From assembly GCA_022496805.1 (NCBI GenBank), contig CM040088.1:17267001-17331000 (forward strand): DNA of 64,000 bases. Reading direction: 5' to 3'. Shown here piece by piece: positions 1-12,124 of this stretch. A program made the position numbers and the translations under genes. The notes below the pieces were generated by a model. That model searched no databases and had not been told where the DNA came from. It worked only from the letters and a program-made list of their open reading frames with translations. Source of the stretch: Pohlia nutans (lineage: Eukaryota; Streptophyta; Bryopsida; Bryales; Mniaceae). Within the stretch, counting starts at the first letter, position 1. Each line of letters opens with the position of its first letter.

Positions 1-2810
1 TTGTTCCAAGTTTTGGTGCAAATAGAAGACTCCTTCCAAACCGTACGATCGGCATGCTTCAGATTCACCACCGCCATACGATATCTCACCCAAAAGTTTC
101 GGTCCGGATCTGATCCTACAGACTGGTCACTTTCTAGGTATATACAGAGAGTATCGAACGACTCATATACACCTGCAACGGAAGCAGCATAATAAAGTAG
201 ATCAGAAAGACGGCAGGAACATTCACCGTCCCTTGTCCCCCATTAAAAAAAGAGAGAATGACAACTGAGACATTACAAAAAATTGGAAAAGTAACATCAC
301 TGAACTACGTAGGACCAATGCTTCCTTTCACAGTGCGGGTCAAGACACACTACAATTGCGAGTCGGACCCAAAGTATATGATTCTATTAATGCCTCCAAG
401 TGACAAAGCAAATGAAAGTGAACAAGACAGCGTAGGCTAATCCCGATTGCTGATTCTATAAGCTGAAACCCAATTCAGAATAGAAATGGGGTGAAAAAAC
501 CATCGAAAATACTGATCGATCGCTTGGAAGTCTTAATAGCTTACCTATGCGTAACTCACATCCTCCTGCTTGAAAAAATTTGCTAAATATCTTCCGAGTT
601 TCCATGATCTCCTTGAAAGCCAGAAAATTTTCCACACGCCATGTAAAGGTTCCGCGATTTGGGATTTTACCCGAGTCAGAACCCCCAACTGCAGATGGTG
701 CCTCACCCTCATTCTCAGGAAGCTCAAGCATCGTTGAAGTCTCCTTTAGAATCAACACCTCTGCGGAGAAAACAACCATATCCTGTACGAGGAACCCGGA
801 ATCTTGATCAAAAAGGCTAGTTAGGGTGACGAATTCCCGCCACCCCCAATCCTTCGCAGCCTTTGAATACCGATTTTGCGATTCTTTAGTAACGGATCTT
901 TCGTCAGTGCGCTGATTGACAACCGAAAGACGATGACTCACAAAGCAGCTCCAATCGGCAGAAGTATTGCGAGGATCTGTCACTTCCAGAAACATCGACA
1001 AATGGCATGGAGGTTGTGACTGCCCTGAAAATCCAGCACCAAAAAACACACATAAGGTCACAAGAAAGGAAAAGAACCTTTGAATGAAGATCTTCTAGAG
1101 TCATCTCCAAGTGTCAAACAATTGGTCATGAACAAACGCCCTAAACGTGAGAAAAAGATTATAAGTAAGCCACAACCTAAAAGCCACAGAATTGAGTGTA
1201 CAAGCACAATCTCATTTGACTTCTGCATAATGCACTAAGTGCTTTGCTTTAATTTTACTTTGAATGTATTAACAAGTTATGGTTCACATACAACTAATTG
1301 AATTTGTAGTTCACATATGACTAATGTGACTAACCCCTACTTTTGAGGGTTAGTCACATTAGTCACACGTGAACTAACAAACTTTTATGATTCATTATTT
1401 TTTCACAACATATTCAAATAATACTCATGAACATACATTGGAATTGCCTTGTACACATACATAATAAAACTTTGACCACAAGCCCATGACTGATACGTTT
1501 CTGCATCCATGATCAGAGCCGCTAAAGAATGCACTCATCATACCTCGCGGGTACACGATGAGTCGACAATCCCGGTTCCCAACTTGAAATCTTCGGCTCT
1601 TAATACAGAGCCCGGTAATTTTCCTCTTCTTCAGAAGGTCCTTCAACCTTGTAAAATTCTCAATTCGCCACATAAACTTCCCCTGATACCCGTCACTCTT
1701 CTTAGAAGCACCTCTAGCACTCAGCGGTCCAATATTCTTCGAGAATGTGCTGGACTCCTTAATAACATGAAAGGAGGCACTAAACACAGCAGTATCCTCA
1801 ACAAGGTACCCCATCTCGGGCGCCACAAAATCAGCCATCTTCGTATAATCATTCCAGCCCAAACTCGTATTATCACCACTCTTATTATCCGCGGCAAATC
1901 GTCCATACGAATCCCTATGCATATGATTCATCCCTGCCCGCTGATTCAACACCGACATTCGAAACAAACACCAACAACTCCGCTCCGGAACAGTCGATTT
2001 CTCCGTGTCTTTACTCTCCAAGCACATGGACAAGTAATCCACGCCACTGACAGAACTCTGATAAACACTCAACCGCAAACTACAATCGCCAGCGGGGAAC
2101 ACAGGGCTCATAATTTTCTGCGTTTTAATCATCTCCTTAAACAACGATAAATTGTGCACTTTCCAAGTGAATTTGCCACTCAGAACCTCAGGGACAGGCA
2201 ACAGAAGCTCATTCTCGCGAGAAAACGACACGGATTCATGAAGAACCAAAATCTCGGCCGTAATCAAAACCGATTCGTTCACAAGAAACCGATTCGTCCC
2301 ATCCAAGACGGTAGAAGAGGGAGTAAAATCGCACCACCCGTGGGATTTTTTCTTCCCGGAGAATCGATGCCACGAGTCGCGCTGAATGGATTTCGAATCG
2401 GCGGCGTGATTCACGACGCAGAGCCGATAGCTGGCGAAGCAATCCCATTTCGACGAAGAGGAACCGCGCGGATCAGTCACTTGCAAATAAATGCTTAAAT
2501 ATCCGGGCAAGGCTTGGGAATCGCCCCGCGGGTAGACGAGCAATCGGCAATCGTAACCCCCTACCTCAAAATACCGGCTCCAAAGCGCCCGCGCTTTCAC
2601 TTTGGAGAATTGACTGATCGTCCACTTGCAAACGGCCGCGTGAGGTCCCCGATTCTCCACGATCACGGATTCTTGCCCGCCCTCCCGGGGCTCCCCATCC
2701 GCACTGCTTTCTCCGCCGCGCGCCCCACCGCGTTGCAAATTCAAATTCTCGACCGCATTTAAATCCTCCACCATCGTCGTTATCGCCGTCGTCGTCGTCG
2801 TCGTCGTCAT
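1..2810 (-). CDS. Multi-MATH-domain TRAF-like family protein (5' part)
   Basis: Model: exons 2810-1544, 1024-545 and 172-<1, with donor/acceptor phases that fit exactly (introns 1543-1025 and 544-173). Exon 1 encodes a Thr-rich start, a linker, and two complete MATH domains at about residues 58-190 and 215-350. A third MATH starts near 375 and continues in exon 2 (motif SQPPCHLSMFLEVTDPR), and a fourth spans exons 2-3. Residues such as YFEVGGYDCRLLVYPRGDSQ and SRYF are typical of plant TRAF-like proteins with four tandem MATH domains (Arabidopsis At2g25320 type, recalled from family knowledge). MATH domains bind partner proteins, often substrates or regulators of ubiquitination; no catalytic domain is visible in this part. 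The first ATG is followed by an ACG repeat, so Met13 (MVEDLNAVE) is a plausible alternative start. The C-terminal part lies outside the window. Confidence 0.85.
1309..1374. repeat. Hairpin inside MATH-gene intron 1
   Basis: A near-perfect inverted repeat: GTTCACATATGACTAATGTG is answered by CACATTAGTCACACGTGAAC, with CTAACCCCTA...GAGGGTTAG at the centre. It lies wholly in the 519-bp intron 1543-1025. Probably a very short fold-back MITE; no clear target duplication seen. Confidence 0.6.
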
Positions 2811-3230
2811 CGCGCCCGATTCTCTTGTTCACCATCTCCGCTGCTGGATTGCGTCAACCCCTAACCCTAATTTGCGAACCCTAACCCCTGGCAACATGCT
2901 CTGCCTCCAGGGCTTCGCCATATCCGGTGTTTTTCAGCTATGGCTGTGTATTGGCTGGTGAGCCAGTGCTCTGGTTTGCTTGTGGCGATGGCGATTCCAT
3001 CGTTGGGGTTGATTGCAATTCACGGTGTTGTTGTGGTGATGAGAAAACGAGGAAGAAGAAGAGGTGGATAAATTTGAACGGGGGGTTGGGAATCGGAAAA
3101 TTCTTTAGGCTGACCCGTACTGGACGGAGGAAGAAGGTGCGGAGTGCTTGCCAACATGAGTAGTTACGGACTTCGTAACGAACCCTCATTCGTCGTTGCA
3201 TTTCTCATTCATCCATTTTTGATACCCGTC
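2811..3230 (-). promoter_or_regulatory. Upstream region and 5' leader of the MATH gene with telo-box motifs
   Basis: Less AT-rich than the flanking DNA. Around 2856-2888 it carries three CCCTAA-type telo-box motifs (AACCCCTAACCCTAA, GAACCCTAACCCC). Such motifs are common just upstream of plant housekeeping genes. No convincing TATA box picked out. Confidence 0.5.
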
Positions 3231-3259
3231 GGGGTTTTGTTAGAAAGAGCTTGCAGTAA

Positions 3260-3527
3260 GGTAACTATACCTAAAAGCGTCTCCCTCACCAACTAGCCTA
3301 TTTTTGGTAGGTCTTAATAACAAGGTCAAGAGGATTCAAATGTACTCTAGCATGCATTATTTGGACACTATATGAATAAGTTATGAATTTCCAAAGTGTC
3401 GACTATAGATTGACCATAAAACGATCATAAACTCTGACATCAACAATAAGGTATCATAATCTATTTACTATGGAAGATTGAGCTAGGGACAATTTAAGGA
3501 AAACACCGCTTTTAGATATAGTTATCT
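3260..3527. mobile_element. Tourist-like MITE (TAA target duplication)
   Basis: Terminal inverted repeats GGTAACTATACCTAAAAGCG and (reverse complement of the right end) AGATAACTATATCTAAAAGCG. TAA flanks both ends, as for PIF/Harbinger elements. Internal sequence at 3330-3400 (TGCATTATTTGGACA...TATGAAT) recurs at 18170-18230, so a related copy or fragment is there too. Confidence 0.55.
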
Positions 3528-3667
3528 TAAGGCATTCAGGTACACCAATACCTTATTCCACACTCTATAAAATCACCTAATTTCATCCTTTCTTCATATT
3601 CATTTTCATCAGAGTGTGAATGAAATGTGAAAAGGTTAGGTGAGCTGAAGAAATGAATGGCAATTAA

Positions 3668-4057
3668 TCTCTAAAGGACTACAAAGCCCAAATTGGGCCT
3701 CATGTTTTTTTTAGCACTTTTGAGTAGGTTCTATGTGGACTTTCTTTTGTTCAAATTCATACTCCCTACGTTTCATGATAAGAGTCCACTTTTTATGGCA
3801 TGTTTCAACTTGACGTTTCTTTTGCCAAAAAAGTCATCTCAATACTCAAAAAATGGGCTATGTTTCACAGTAGTAACTATGTAGTTTTTGTGTCACTTTG
3901 ACTCATTGTTTGTCGTGTTTGAAATGGAGAGTGCTCACGTTTTGAAGTATAAAACATAGGACAAAAGCTAGGAAAAAAAATGCCAAAACTGGTGGACTCT
4001 TGTTACAAAACGAAGGGAGTATGTTTTACTATCAAAACACACAATGTTCTTCACAAT
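3668..4057. mobile_element. TTAA-B element, right end lost, split by a Stowaway
   Basis: Starts after TTAA at 3664-3667 with TCTCTAAAGGACTAC and shares the TTAA-B body (CCAAATTGGGCCTCATG, then TTGTTCAAATTCAT) with the complete copy at 58407-58639. The body is interrupted at 3762-4019 by a Stowaway and resumes as CACAATGTTCTTCAC. No right terminus is recognisable. Confidence 0.6.
3762..4019. mobile_element. Stowaway MITE nested in a TTAA-B element
   Basis: Ends CTCCCTACGTTTCATGATAA and ...TTACAAAACGAAGGGAG, flanked by TA on both sides (3760-3761, 4020-4021). CTCCCT-type termini with TA duplication are the Stowaway (Tc1/mariner-derived) hallmark. The TTAA-B sequence is continuous across it. 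Confidence 0.8.
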
Positions 4058-4198
4058 TTATATATATTTTTGTAAATCCGTACGGTCAAAATGTTGTTAG
4101 ATTAGTACATTAATTAAGAAAAAAACTTGAAGTAGTTAGAAACCATCTTTCCATTCATCATGCTCATTTGAGCCATTTTGACCTTTAGGCCGGGTTAA

Positions 4199-4496
4199 GT
4201 GTAGTGATTTTTGGAGATTTTTTGGTCGCTTAATTTTATGAGTTGATTTTTCAAGAGCACTTTTGATTCATTTTGAACTAAGATCTTAGAATTTTTTGTT
4301 GAATCACTACAACATGAAATGAGGCATAAAATTTTCACAAATCATCTCCTTTCTAATTGGTTCACACAAGCATCAAACAACTTCCCATGAAATATATAGT
4401 AAGAAAATCCACACTACCAAAAGTGCATGACGGATGAGAAAAGAGCTTGTCATTTTGTATATCGTCCAAAAAATGGATGTTTGGGCAGTTAAGGGT
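4199..4496. mobile_element. Truncated TTAA-A element (reverse orientation)
   Basis: Reverse complement of the left half of the TTAA-A family. It contains GATTTTTGGAGATTTTTTGG and ends CCAAAAAATGGATGTTTGGGCAGTTAAGGG followed by TTAA (4497-4500), read here as separate motifs. The other end is missing. Confidence 0.65.
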
Positions 4497-4500
4497 TAAG

Positions 4501-5862
4501 AGTTTGTTTGTCTAAAGTCCAATGTCATGGTCTACAAAGTGCATTAAAGTTAATCTAAAAGTCATAATGTGATTTTCTCTTTTTGATCTCTATTTTGAAC
4601 ATTTGATAAAAGATATCTAAATTATATTTATATTACATGCATTATTCAACAATTCATGATCACATGCAATCTATTAGCATTAACTTTATTGCTTTCCTAA
4701 TTTGGGTTTTTATCTCACTATTGCAACTCTTAACCAAAATACAAGATCAAATTGTTATTTCACTTCAATGGCTGCTAAAGTGTATTTGAATTCTTGTTGT
4801 TTTTTTGTCAAAAGTCAAATAATTGACTAATGTGACTTTGATTCCATTAAACACACGTGTTCAAAACAACCTTATTTTTCAAAAAATTGATCAACATGTC
4901 TATCTTTAAAAAACAATTCTACATGCACACTTAGACTTTATTTTATATATAGATATACCAATGGTTGGAAATGCCCTAATTTAAACTTTGTCAAAATTGT
5001 GTATCAACTTCCTCAATTGTTTGTGATTCATGCAATGAAATCTGAATTTTTTTCATTTTCTTGATTTAAAAATTCTTTACTATTACCATAACAATCTATC
5101 GCAATTGTAAGAGCTAACTTTTCTCTTGAGTTCTTGAATGTAGATGGCAACTAAAAAAAAATGTTTAAGAGTTTACCTTTACCATTGAGAGTATAGGAGA
5201 TATATTGCATTGTGGTTTGGGAAAACAAAAACAATAAATTGTCGTTTGGAATAAAGGGCTTATGTTGAGAATAAATGGGTAATTATAATTTCATTTAATA
5301 TCTTCTAACAATTACATGCACAAAATTGATTTTGTATTGTTCTATAGCTACTGCCCTATGTTTAAATGCGTCAATTATCTCAAACAAAAATAAAATTACT
5401 AAACTATTTCCAGTCAAATTCAAAAAATTGTAGTGCAATTTTTTTCAAACTAAAACGTGTCGATGTTGATTTGGTTCAAAAAGAATTAATTTATTGCTAT
5501 GTAATACAAACTCCAATGGACAAGGACAAATTTTTGATAGTGTAAAACAACCATTGATAACTATGACATCAACAATCAATTAAAGCACCATTGACTATCC
5601 CCCTAATCTATTTTTATTAAGTGAAAAGTCATATTCAATATTTAAAAACCACGTGAGATGAAGATGAATCACCAATGACCCAAACACATGAACCAAAGAT
5701 GATTGCTCAAGCACATGAAAAGCCAACCTCACTATTAATCCATCTGCTACATTTGGACATTCTTTTTTATTCTAAATTCTTGTCTCTTATGAATTCTCTT
5801 CTAAGTTCTCTTCACTTTATCTATGTCTCATGAATTGGCATTGTATAGAATCAATATACAAA
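4501..5862. other. AT-rich intergenic DNA without a recognisable gene
   Basis: Only short chance ORFs and no splice-linked coding pattern were seen on either strand. No complete inverted-repeat element was recognised here. Confidence 0.5.
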
Positions 5863-6021
5863 GTACACTACTTTTTGCTAATAGTGAGGGAGGGTAATTA
5901 GTGAAGGTGACACTAAAATGTAAAATCAGTGCGAAATGAAGATTTCACACACTCGCCAATTTCAAAAATAGAGCATGTCTTTTGAATTAGTACCACACAC
6001 TATTAGCAAAAAGTAGTGTAC
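5863..6021. mobile_element. Short MITE with perfect 24-bp inverted repeats
   Basis: GTACACTACTTTTTGCTAAT... at 5863-5886 is mirrored exactly at 5998-6021. If the element proper starts at CACTACTTTTTGC it is flanked by TA on both sides. The superfamily is uncertain (TA duplication, CACTA-like ends). Confidence 0.7.
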
Positions 6022-6053
6022 AATATACCCACCTTTGTATCGTTGTTCTACCT

Positions 6054-6242
6054 CACTAGTAGCAGACTTGTCGCTTTTCATTCCCCATTTCTTGGAAACA
6101 GTGATAGTGGCTGAATATTATGCTTATATTTTTGTCTTCTTGGGACCAAAACCACTGATCAACAGACACAACCCACTGCCTGGCACAGTTTCATTCCTTT
6201 TTTGTTTATAGTAAGTGAAAAACGACACATTTCCTACTAGTG
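6054..6242. mobile_element. CACTA-type MITE (CCT target duplication)
   Basis: Ends CACTAGTAGCAGACTTGTCG and (reverse complement) CACTAGTAGGAAATGTGTCG, flanked by CCT at 6051-6053 and 6243-6245. A 3-bp duplication and CACTA termini define the En/Spm superfamily. A sister copy lies at 47902-48094. Confidence 0.85.
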
Positions 6243-6297
6243 CCTAATTCCTAATTATTTAATGAGTGACACTTAACACTAAAAATTTGAAGTTTCA

Positions 6298-9200
6298 TCA
6301 ACACCATACTCGTCTTTTTTCCTTGGACAACAAGAAACTCATGCTCTTTTCAAGTCCCTTCAACAATCCAACAGTTTCTGCTTTCAAGCATTCACGTGAA
6401 GCTGGTGCATCATCCATGGCGTAGGGATTCCGTTCACTTGCTTTCCGAGACTTGTCCTCATGAGCATCCTCACTGCACATAAGTTACTCCACCTTGGTCA
6501 GATTACTACTGGAATGGGTGTGCGAGAGATTTTGGGGAGAGATCACAGGAGCGTCCAAGTGATTGCAATAATTGCGATCACTAGCACAACTTGGATGCTC
6601 CTACAATCCTTCCCCACGATCTCTCGCACACTCATTCTAGTCATGTACGTATTTGCTATGATTTGTGCCATCAAATCGTAGTTAGGAGATGACATCATGT
6701 AAGGTAGAAGATACTATTTAACATATGTAAGAGAATCTCCACCAACACTCTGGATAGCTCTTTGGCTCTGGAAAAATGGATGTGCATGGGTTGGTGAACG
6801 ACTGTGACGCTGGATAATGTAACCGGGGCTAGGTGCCCTCAAAACCCACACAATCCATGCGTGGTGACGTGTGAGTGGCTTACTTCGGAGTCTAATTGAG
6901 TGATGTTGGTGGGGAACTACATGGTATGCCCTGTAATTTTTGAGTGCAATTCTGAGTTGCTGGTGGAGATTCTGTAAATTCTAGTAGTGTATTGTATTTG
7001 TGCCATCAAACAGTAAGAGATGACATCATGTTTCTGTAACTCCATACCAAAATCAATTATGAGCAATAATAGGATTTAATACCCTCTTTGACTCTCATGC
7101 AAAAGGAGGCAATTTTAGATTCCATGTACTTGTAACAAGAACACCTTGTGGAAGAAAAGTAGAAGTTAACTTGATTTTTGCTGTTGTGATGAAATGTGAG
7201 ATACTTACAAGATGGAAGGGGAAGTAGCTGGTCTTTTGAGATCTTCGCCGTTGATTGCACCAGGATCTGAAGCATTATATTTCTGCCACTGCTTCCGCCT
7301 CCGCCTTGGAGATAGTTCTTCCCGGTCATTTCCCATGATATTACATGGTTTCATGGCACGGTCTCTTGAGACACAAGTTTCTATTGTTGTTGTGGTGGTG
7401 GTGGCATTGCAAGGCTCGCCAGCTGCTGCATTTCGCAATGGTGTGGTACGAGTTGTTGAGCTTCCATTGAGTCGGTGAACCTCTCCTTGCAAGGCCTCGT
7501 ACTGGAGCACACGGGGTAAGTCTCCTCCGTTGAACACACTGCTTCCACATTCCAGCTCCCGTTGCACTTTCCTCACCAACTTCATAATGCCAGCCCCACC
7601 CACTTTCGGGTCAATCCGCAAGTACAACTCTGCAATAAAACCCACAATGCACCCTATTTGCAAACATTTTATGAGTTATCAAACATCCTTATCTACACAC
7701 AGAACTCTTTTATATCACCACTTTGGTAATCACGCAAACTTGTCCAATCACACGTGTGCACAATAGCAACTATTCTCTGATTTGATACAGGACCACGTGA
7801 TAATAACGAGTTTAGAGTGTATATTTGAGGGGGAAGGTCAATGGCATCAAAAAGTTACATCAACAATGAAGTGAGAAAGTTAGAGGAGGTTACATATAGA
7901 AAGGGGTGTAAGAGCTGGCCTGCAAAAAAAAAAAGCAATCTTATGATCATGTTCCAAGGGAGCTAGTACTTTGAGTTGTAATTGGTAACAAACCTGAAAA
8001 TTGCTGAAAAAGAACTGCATGGTTTTGACACCCCTGAAGTTTCTTGCTACGTGAAAATTGAACCTTTGTACTTGGCGTTTCAACTCGGCTCGAGTTAAAC
8101 ACTACAGATTCTATGCGCATTGATTCCTATAGACAGTTAAAAGAATTCAACTCGAGTCGAGCTGAATGTATAATGAATACTCCCTTCTTCAAACAATGAA
8201 GAGATTGAAAGCAAGGGTCCGAGTTAAACCTTAGTCCCTACCATGAAATACACTACATTTGTAGTACAGCTACACTATGAAATAAGCTACAGAGCCTCTT
8301 GTAGCTTTGTAGCTGCACTACAAAAAGGACAGCCTCTCATAGTTGCTTGTTTTGTAACTATTTAATATGTGATCAAATATGAACCCATTCACTTTTTCAT
8401 CATCAATGACTACACTTCGCTACGATTCGCTATGTAACAATTATAAATTATCGCATATAATATACCTGACAGGCAACCCAGCATCCAACCAAGAGCAGCT
8501 TTGCGCCGCAGCTCTTGATTCTCCAGCTCCATTCGTTTCTTGGATTGCTCCATCCGTTTCTTCCGTTGTAGTGCAACCTCCTCGGCTCTTTGAAGCTCCA
8601 GCTGCAATTCATCTACAAACGCTTTCAACTCCTGGTTGAATATGAATCAGTTTAGTACATATTGTCAGCTATGCACTTGATAAGACATGAAAATGCTGGT
8701 TACCACATTATGAATCAATAATTACGATCCCGTCACCTATATTGGTTCCTGTTACCAACAACAACTCGACTATTCATACACTCCTAGGCTAAATGTCTAC
8801 GGGCACTGATCTTTGAATGGAAATGAAATTGTCTATTGTCGCTTGTAATGGCTCACTTTGAATTTGCACAAGAAACTCATATGTATTAATAAGAAATTGA
8901 TCTCAACAGATTTGAATATCTCTCCACAACTCCATACATCCATAACATTCAGTAGGGATTGCCGTAAGGACTGCTTTTTGGCTCCATCCATCAGGAATTT
9001 AGGACCTCACTGATTTTTAACGATTTCCGTGCAACATCCAATATTTCATGGGTTTGTACATTTTTTGCACAGGTTTCATGCTAATTCTGCACTGAATCCG
9101 CAAGGCTTCTACATTCACTCTTTTTGTTATCTAACAAAGTGCAGAATCCATGCGGAATTAGCGCGAAATCTGTGCAAAATCCGTGCAAAAAATGTACGAA

Positions 9201-11351
9201 CCCATGATATATCGGACGTCACACAGAAATCATTTAAAATCCGTGGGGTCCTAAATTCCTGATAAGAAGCTTCATCCAAGTTACAGATAAATGGGAAATT
9301 GTGGTAAACACAGGAATAGTATCTGTTGTAAACACAGGATGAGTGCTCAAATGGGCTAACCTCAGCTCTTTTATGCTCCATTCGGAAATTCCACTTGTGT
9401 TGCCTGGTCTCGTCCTTCATAACGTCCAGTGCAGTTTCGATATCCTGACCCTCGAATTGATACTTTCGGGTGGACTTTGACAATAAGACCCGTTTCGCCA
9501 CCTTCGAGCCACGGCTCAACTCATCCTTGAGAACCTTGTTTTCATGTCGCAAAATGGCTTCTCGCTCTTCGTACTCTCGCTGCTGATGTTTAAACTCCGT
9601 TTCCAATTTGAAGAGATAATCCAAAAGCTCCCTGCTCTTCTGTTCGTACTCGTCAATGATGTCTTGACGTAAGCATGCCACCTCAAACCTCTCTCTGTCA
9701 AGGGCTGTTGTCTTATTGCTCACATCCTTCTGCATTCAAATGAACATATCTCTGATCACCACTCAATTCTAAAATGTGGCTTGCCACGTAAAAACACTAG
9801 TTGTCGCATTGTTCTTGTGTGTATGGAGGATGCGCCGGCATTTTCGCACATGTTACATGCATTATAAGTGCGAAATCAATAACATACCATTTCTGTAACG
9901 TGGTTGTCGTGCATTTTGGATATCGTATTGGTATGATTACCATACTTTTTAGTAAATATTGTAACGACACTATTTTTGTGCATCAAACATGTGGTAATAT
10001 GTGCGAATATAACACGAACCTATGAAATAACATAAATCGTGTTGTATTCGCACAAAGCTATGAACCTTGTAATTAGAGATGCGCAATAAAGTCACTATGG
10101 AAAGGTACAAGGTCGAGTCATTTTGGATGTACCATGGTACTAAGGGTTGACGCTGTCTGAGCAACCGACTCCTTCGTGATATCCATACTAGGCATCGTTC
10201 ACATGGTGAGCCTCATAACCTGCAGTCCAGGCCATTGTCACCTACGTAACTCATCTTTGGACATTCAACCAGAACGAGGGTGGAATGACCAGCATTATTG
10301 CAGGACATGTGTTGTCTCTGGATGCATCACCCTCATCAAAATAAGGAAGACCATGCAATATGATAGAGAGATTTGATGGCAAGGCAAGCTAGGGCTGAAG
10401 AGTTCTGGTACCTCTGTGTGCTACCACCAGAGTTTGTTGATGGGATCCCTATCCTATACTTCCATGGGACCAGGTTTCTTGCGAGTTGCTTGATCAGGCA
10501 TAAAGATATTCGAACTCATTGAGGTACTCTTTCCTACAAAGAGACAATAATCCCACGACTGCATGTGAGCCATCAGAAATGCACAATCTAAGGGCACCTA
10601 CAGCCATGCAATATGCTCAAAAAGGTCACATGCAAGAAGAATCAAATACCAAGCCACAGAAGTATTTGATGCCCTGTGTACGAAATTACATTACCATCAA
10701 GAGTCATGGTAGACACACATGGAAGTTTTGAGCTCCAAACTTTCCCCGGTTTAGTAGAAATGTTCTCCGTCAGCTGAGAGAAGCTCTTAACTTGTAGAGC
10801 TCCAGCCTTCTCAAAAGTATACTTAGCTTGAGCATCTAGCCTGTTGACATTCACATCCAGAAACACAAATCAATCCTTTAAATAACTGTAAATTTGGAAT
10901 GAAGTCAAACACTTGAGATGTGCCTTTGGGACCAGGGCAGTGTTTAACTCACAGTAGCAGAAAATCACAGGTGAACTAAAGAACAGCGGCAATTCTATCA
11001 AACGTGAGATCTGAACAGACTTCTATACCGTACTCGTTCCCACTCCTTAGCAACCAAGATTCGTAAAAATCTCCTGCAAAAGCCAAAACCTACTGAAAAG
11101 AATGCAATGCTAAATATGATATGAAGTTCAGATAGGCTTCTACTTGATACCAAAAATCAATTACCTCCTCTTATTATGCCATGGAATTCCAGTGGTGTTG
11201 ATCACCTTGACAATTCAACACGTAACAATGTCTCAAGTCCTATGGTTTGTGGAATTCCGTACATTCCACAAGTCCAAAAGTCCCCAATCGAACACAATGG
11301 ATTCTGAATCTCACTCAAAGCGCAAACCAACTCCTTTCTAAGAAAAGCCAT
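6298..11351 (-). CDS. Coiled-coil protein of unknown function (multi-exon; one junction unresolved)
   Basis: Exons that join in phase: 11351-11206 (start ATG in AACATGGCT, protein MAFLRKELVCALSEIQNPLC...), 10840-10695, [junction unresolved], 9729-9361, 8631-8466, 7629-7209, 6472-6298 (stop). The donor at 7208 is a perfect GTAAGT. The phase-1 end of the second exon does not match the phase-0 start of the exon at 9729, so a small exon is missing or another donor is used. Residues encoded by 9729-8466 form a long heptad-rich coiled coil (FEVACLRQDIIDEYEQKSRE; ELQRAEEVALQRKKRMEQSK). A Gly/Leu-rich stretch ALGWMLGCLS follows. The last two exons are Arg/Ser/Pro rich (ELSPRRRRKQW) and look disordered. 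Total about 475 residues. I do not recognise the family; a structural or cytoskeletal role would be a guess. Several introns hold fold-back MITEs. Confidence 0.6.
6505..6648. mobile_element. Fold-back MITE in an intron
   Basis: Arms of about 58 bp (AATGGGTGTGCGAGAGAT... against ATCTCTCGCACACTCATT) pair around a short loop. It lies in the intron 7208-6473, about 30 bp before the acceptor of the last exon of the coiled-coil gene. Target duplication unclear. Confidence 0.65.
8079..8168. repeat. Short inverted repeat in an intron
   Basis: TTTCAACTCGGCTCGAGTT at the left is mirrored by AACTCGAGTCGAGCTGAA at the right, with about 50 bp between. It lies in the intron 8465-7630. Confidence 0.5.
8991..9262. 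mobile_element. 272-bp fold-back MITE in an intron
   Basis: TCAGGAATTTAGGACC at the left and GGTCCTAAATTCCTGA at the right are exact inverted repeats. The complementarity continues imperfectly inward (TGTACATTTTTTGCAC / GTGCAAAAAATGTAC). It lies in the intron 9360-8632 of the coiled-coil gene. Confidence 0.75.
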
Positions 11352-12124
11352 GTTCACCCACTCAAAGCTGAATCTCAAAATGCAAATGCTTGAGGGCAGT
11401 GAAGATCCATCTCTGAGCTCCAAGTTAAAGTACAACTGTTATCGTCATCCGCAAGCACAAGGGTCCAGATTCTTGTGAAGTAATACATGATGTCGCTTCC
11501 CATGCGAGAATATGACAGAATTTCTCAACAACAAACGAACAATATAAATTTGGGATAGTTGAACATTTCATTGAAGCTTGTTGAAACTCTTCTTCCTCCT
11601 GATCATGTCTTTTGGACCACACCTGCCCCATGGAGAATGTGAACCGTTGAGCTCCTCCAAATCTAGAATGAATGAAATAGTTCCTTCAAACACCTGTATA
11701 CGCTTGAGGTCGAGATCACCAACTATTCTGGTCACGCCACTATTGAAGTCTACCACCGGTAATCACCAATAAAAGAAATTAAAATGTACTATTTTGAAGT
11801 TGACGAAAAGGAGAAGAGAAACACAGACCCACAAATACCAAACCATGACCTAGCCCCAAGTTCGTCGAAGCATGCACACAAAGTAAGTAGATGGAAAGAA
11901 TAATTGCAATGGCAATATTACTCAAACTTCAGCATGCGAAACAACAATATCAACACTTGCATAACTAATAACCAATGACCGTAAAAAGGTGAGCAAGTCG
12001 GATGCAAATTTAGAGAGGAATAGAGAGTTCTATTAAGTGATGGTTTTCATACACTTCGTCTCATCTTTTTTACAAAATCTACACATCACGTAAGCTACCA
12101 AAAAATTCTCAATGACAAAGCCTA

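Noticed and set aside
1509..2762. Several plus-strand ORFs up to 213 codons
   Set aside because: Shadows of the MATH gene on the other strand; no domain or start context.
2856..2890. CCCTAA runs as interstitial telomere
   Set aside because: Only two to three units each, next to start codons; they fit promoter telo-boxes better.
11425..11770. Minus-strand ORFs as extra 5' exons of the coiled-coil gene
   Set aside because: No splice chain in phase could be found to the ATG exon at 11351; left as possible leader sequence.
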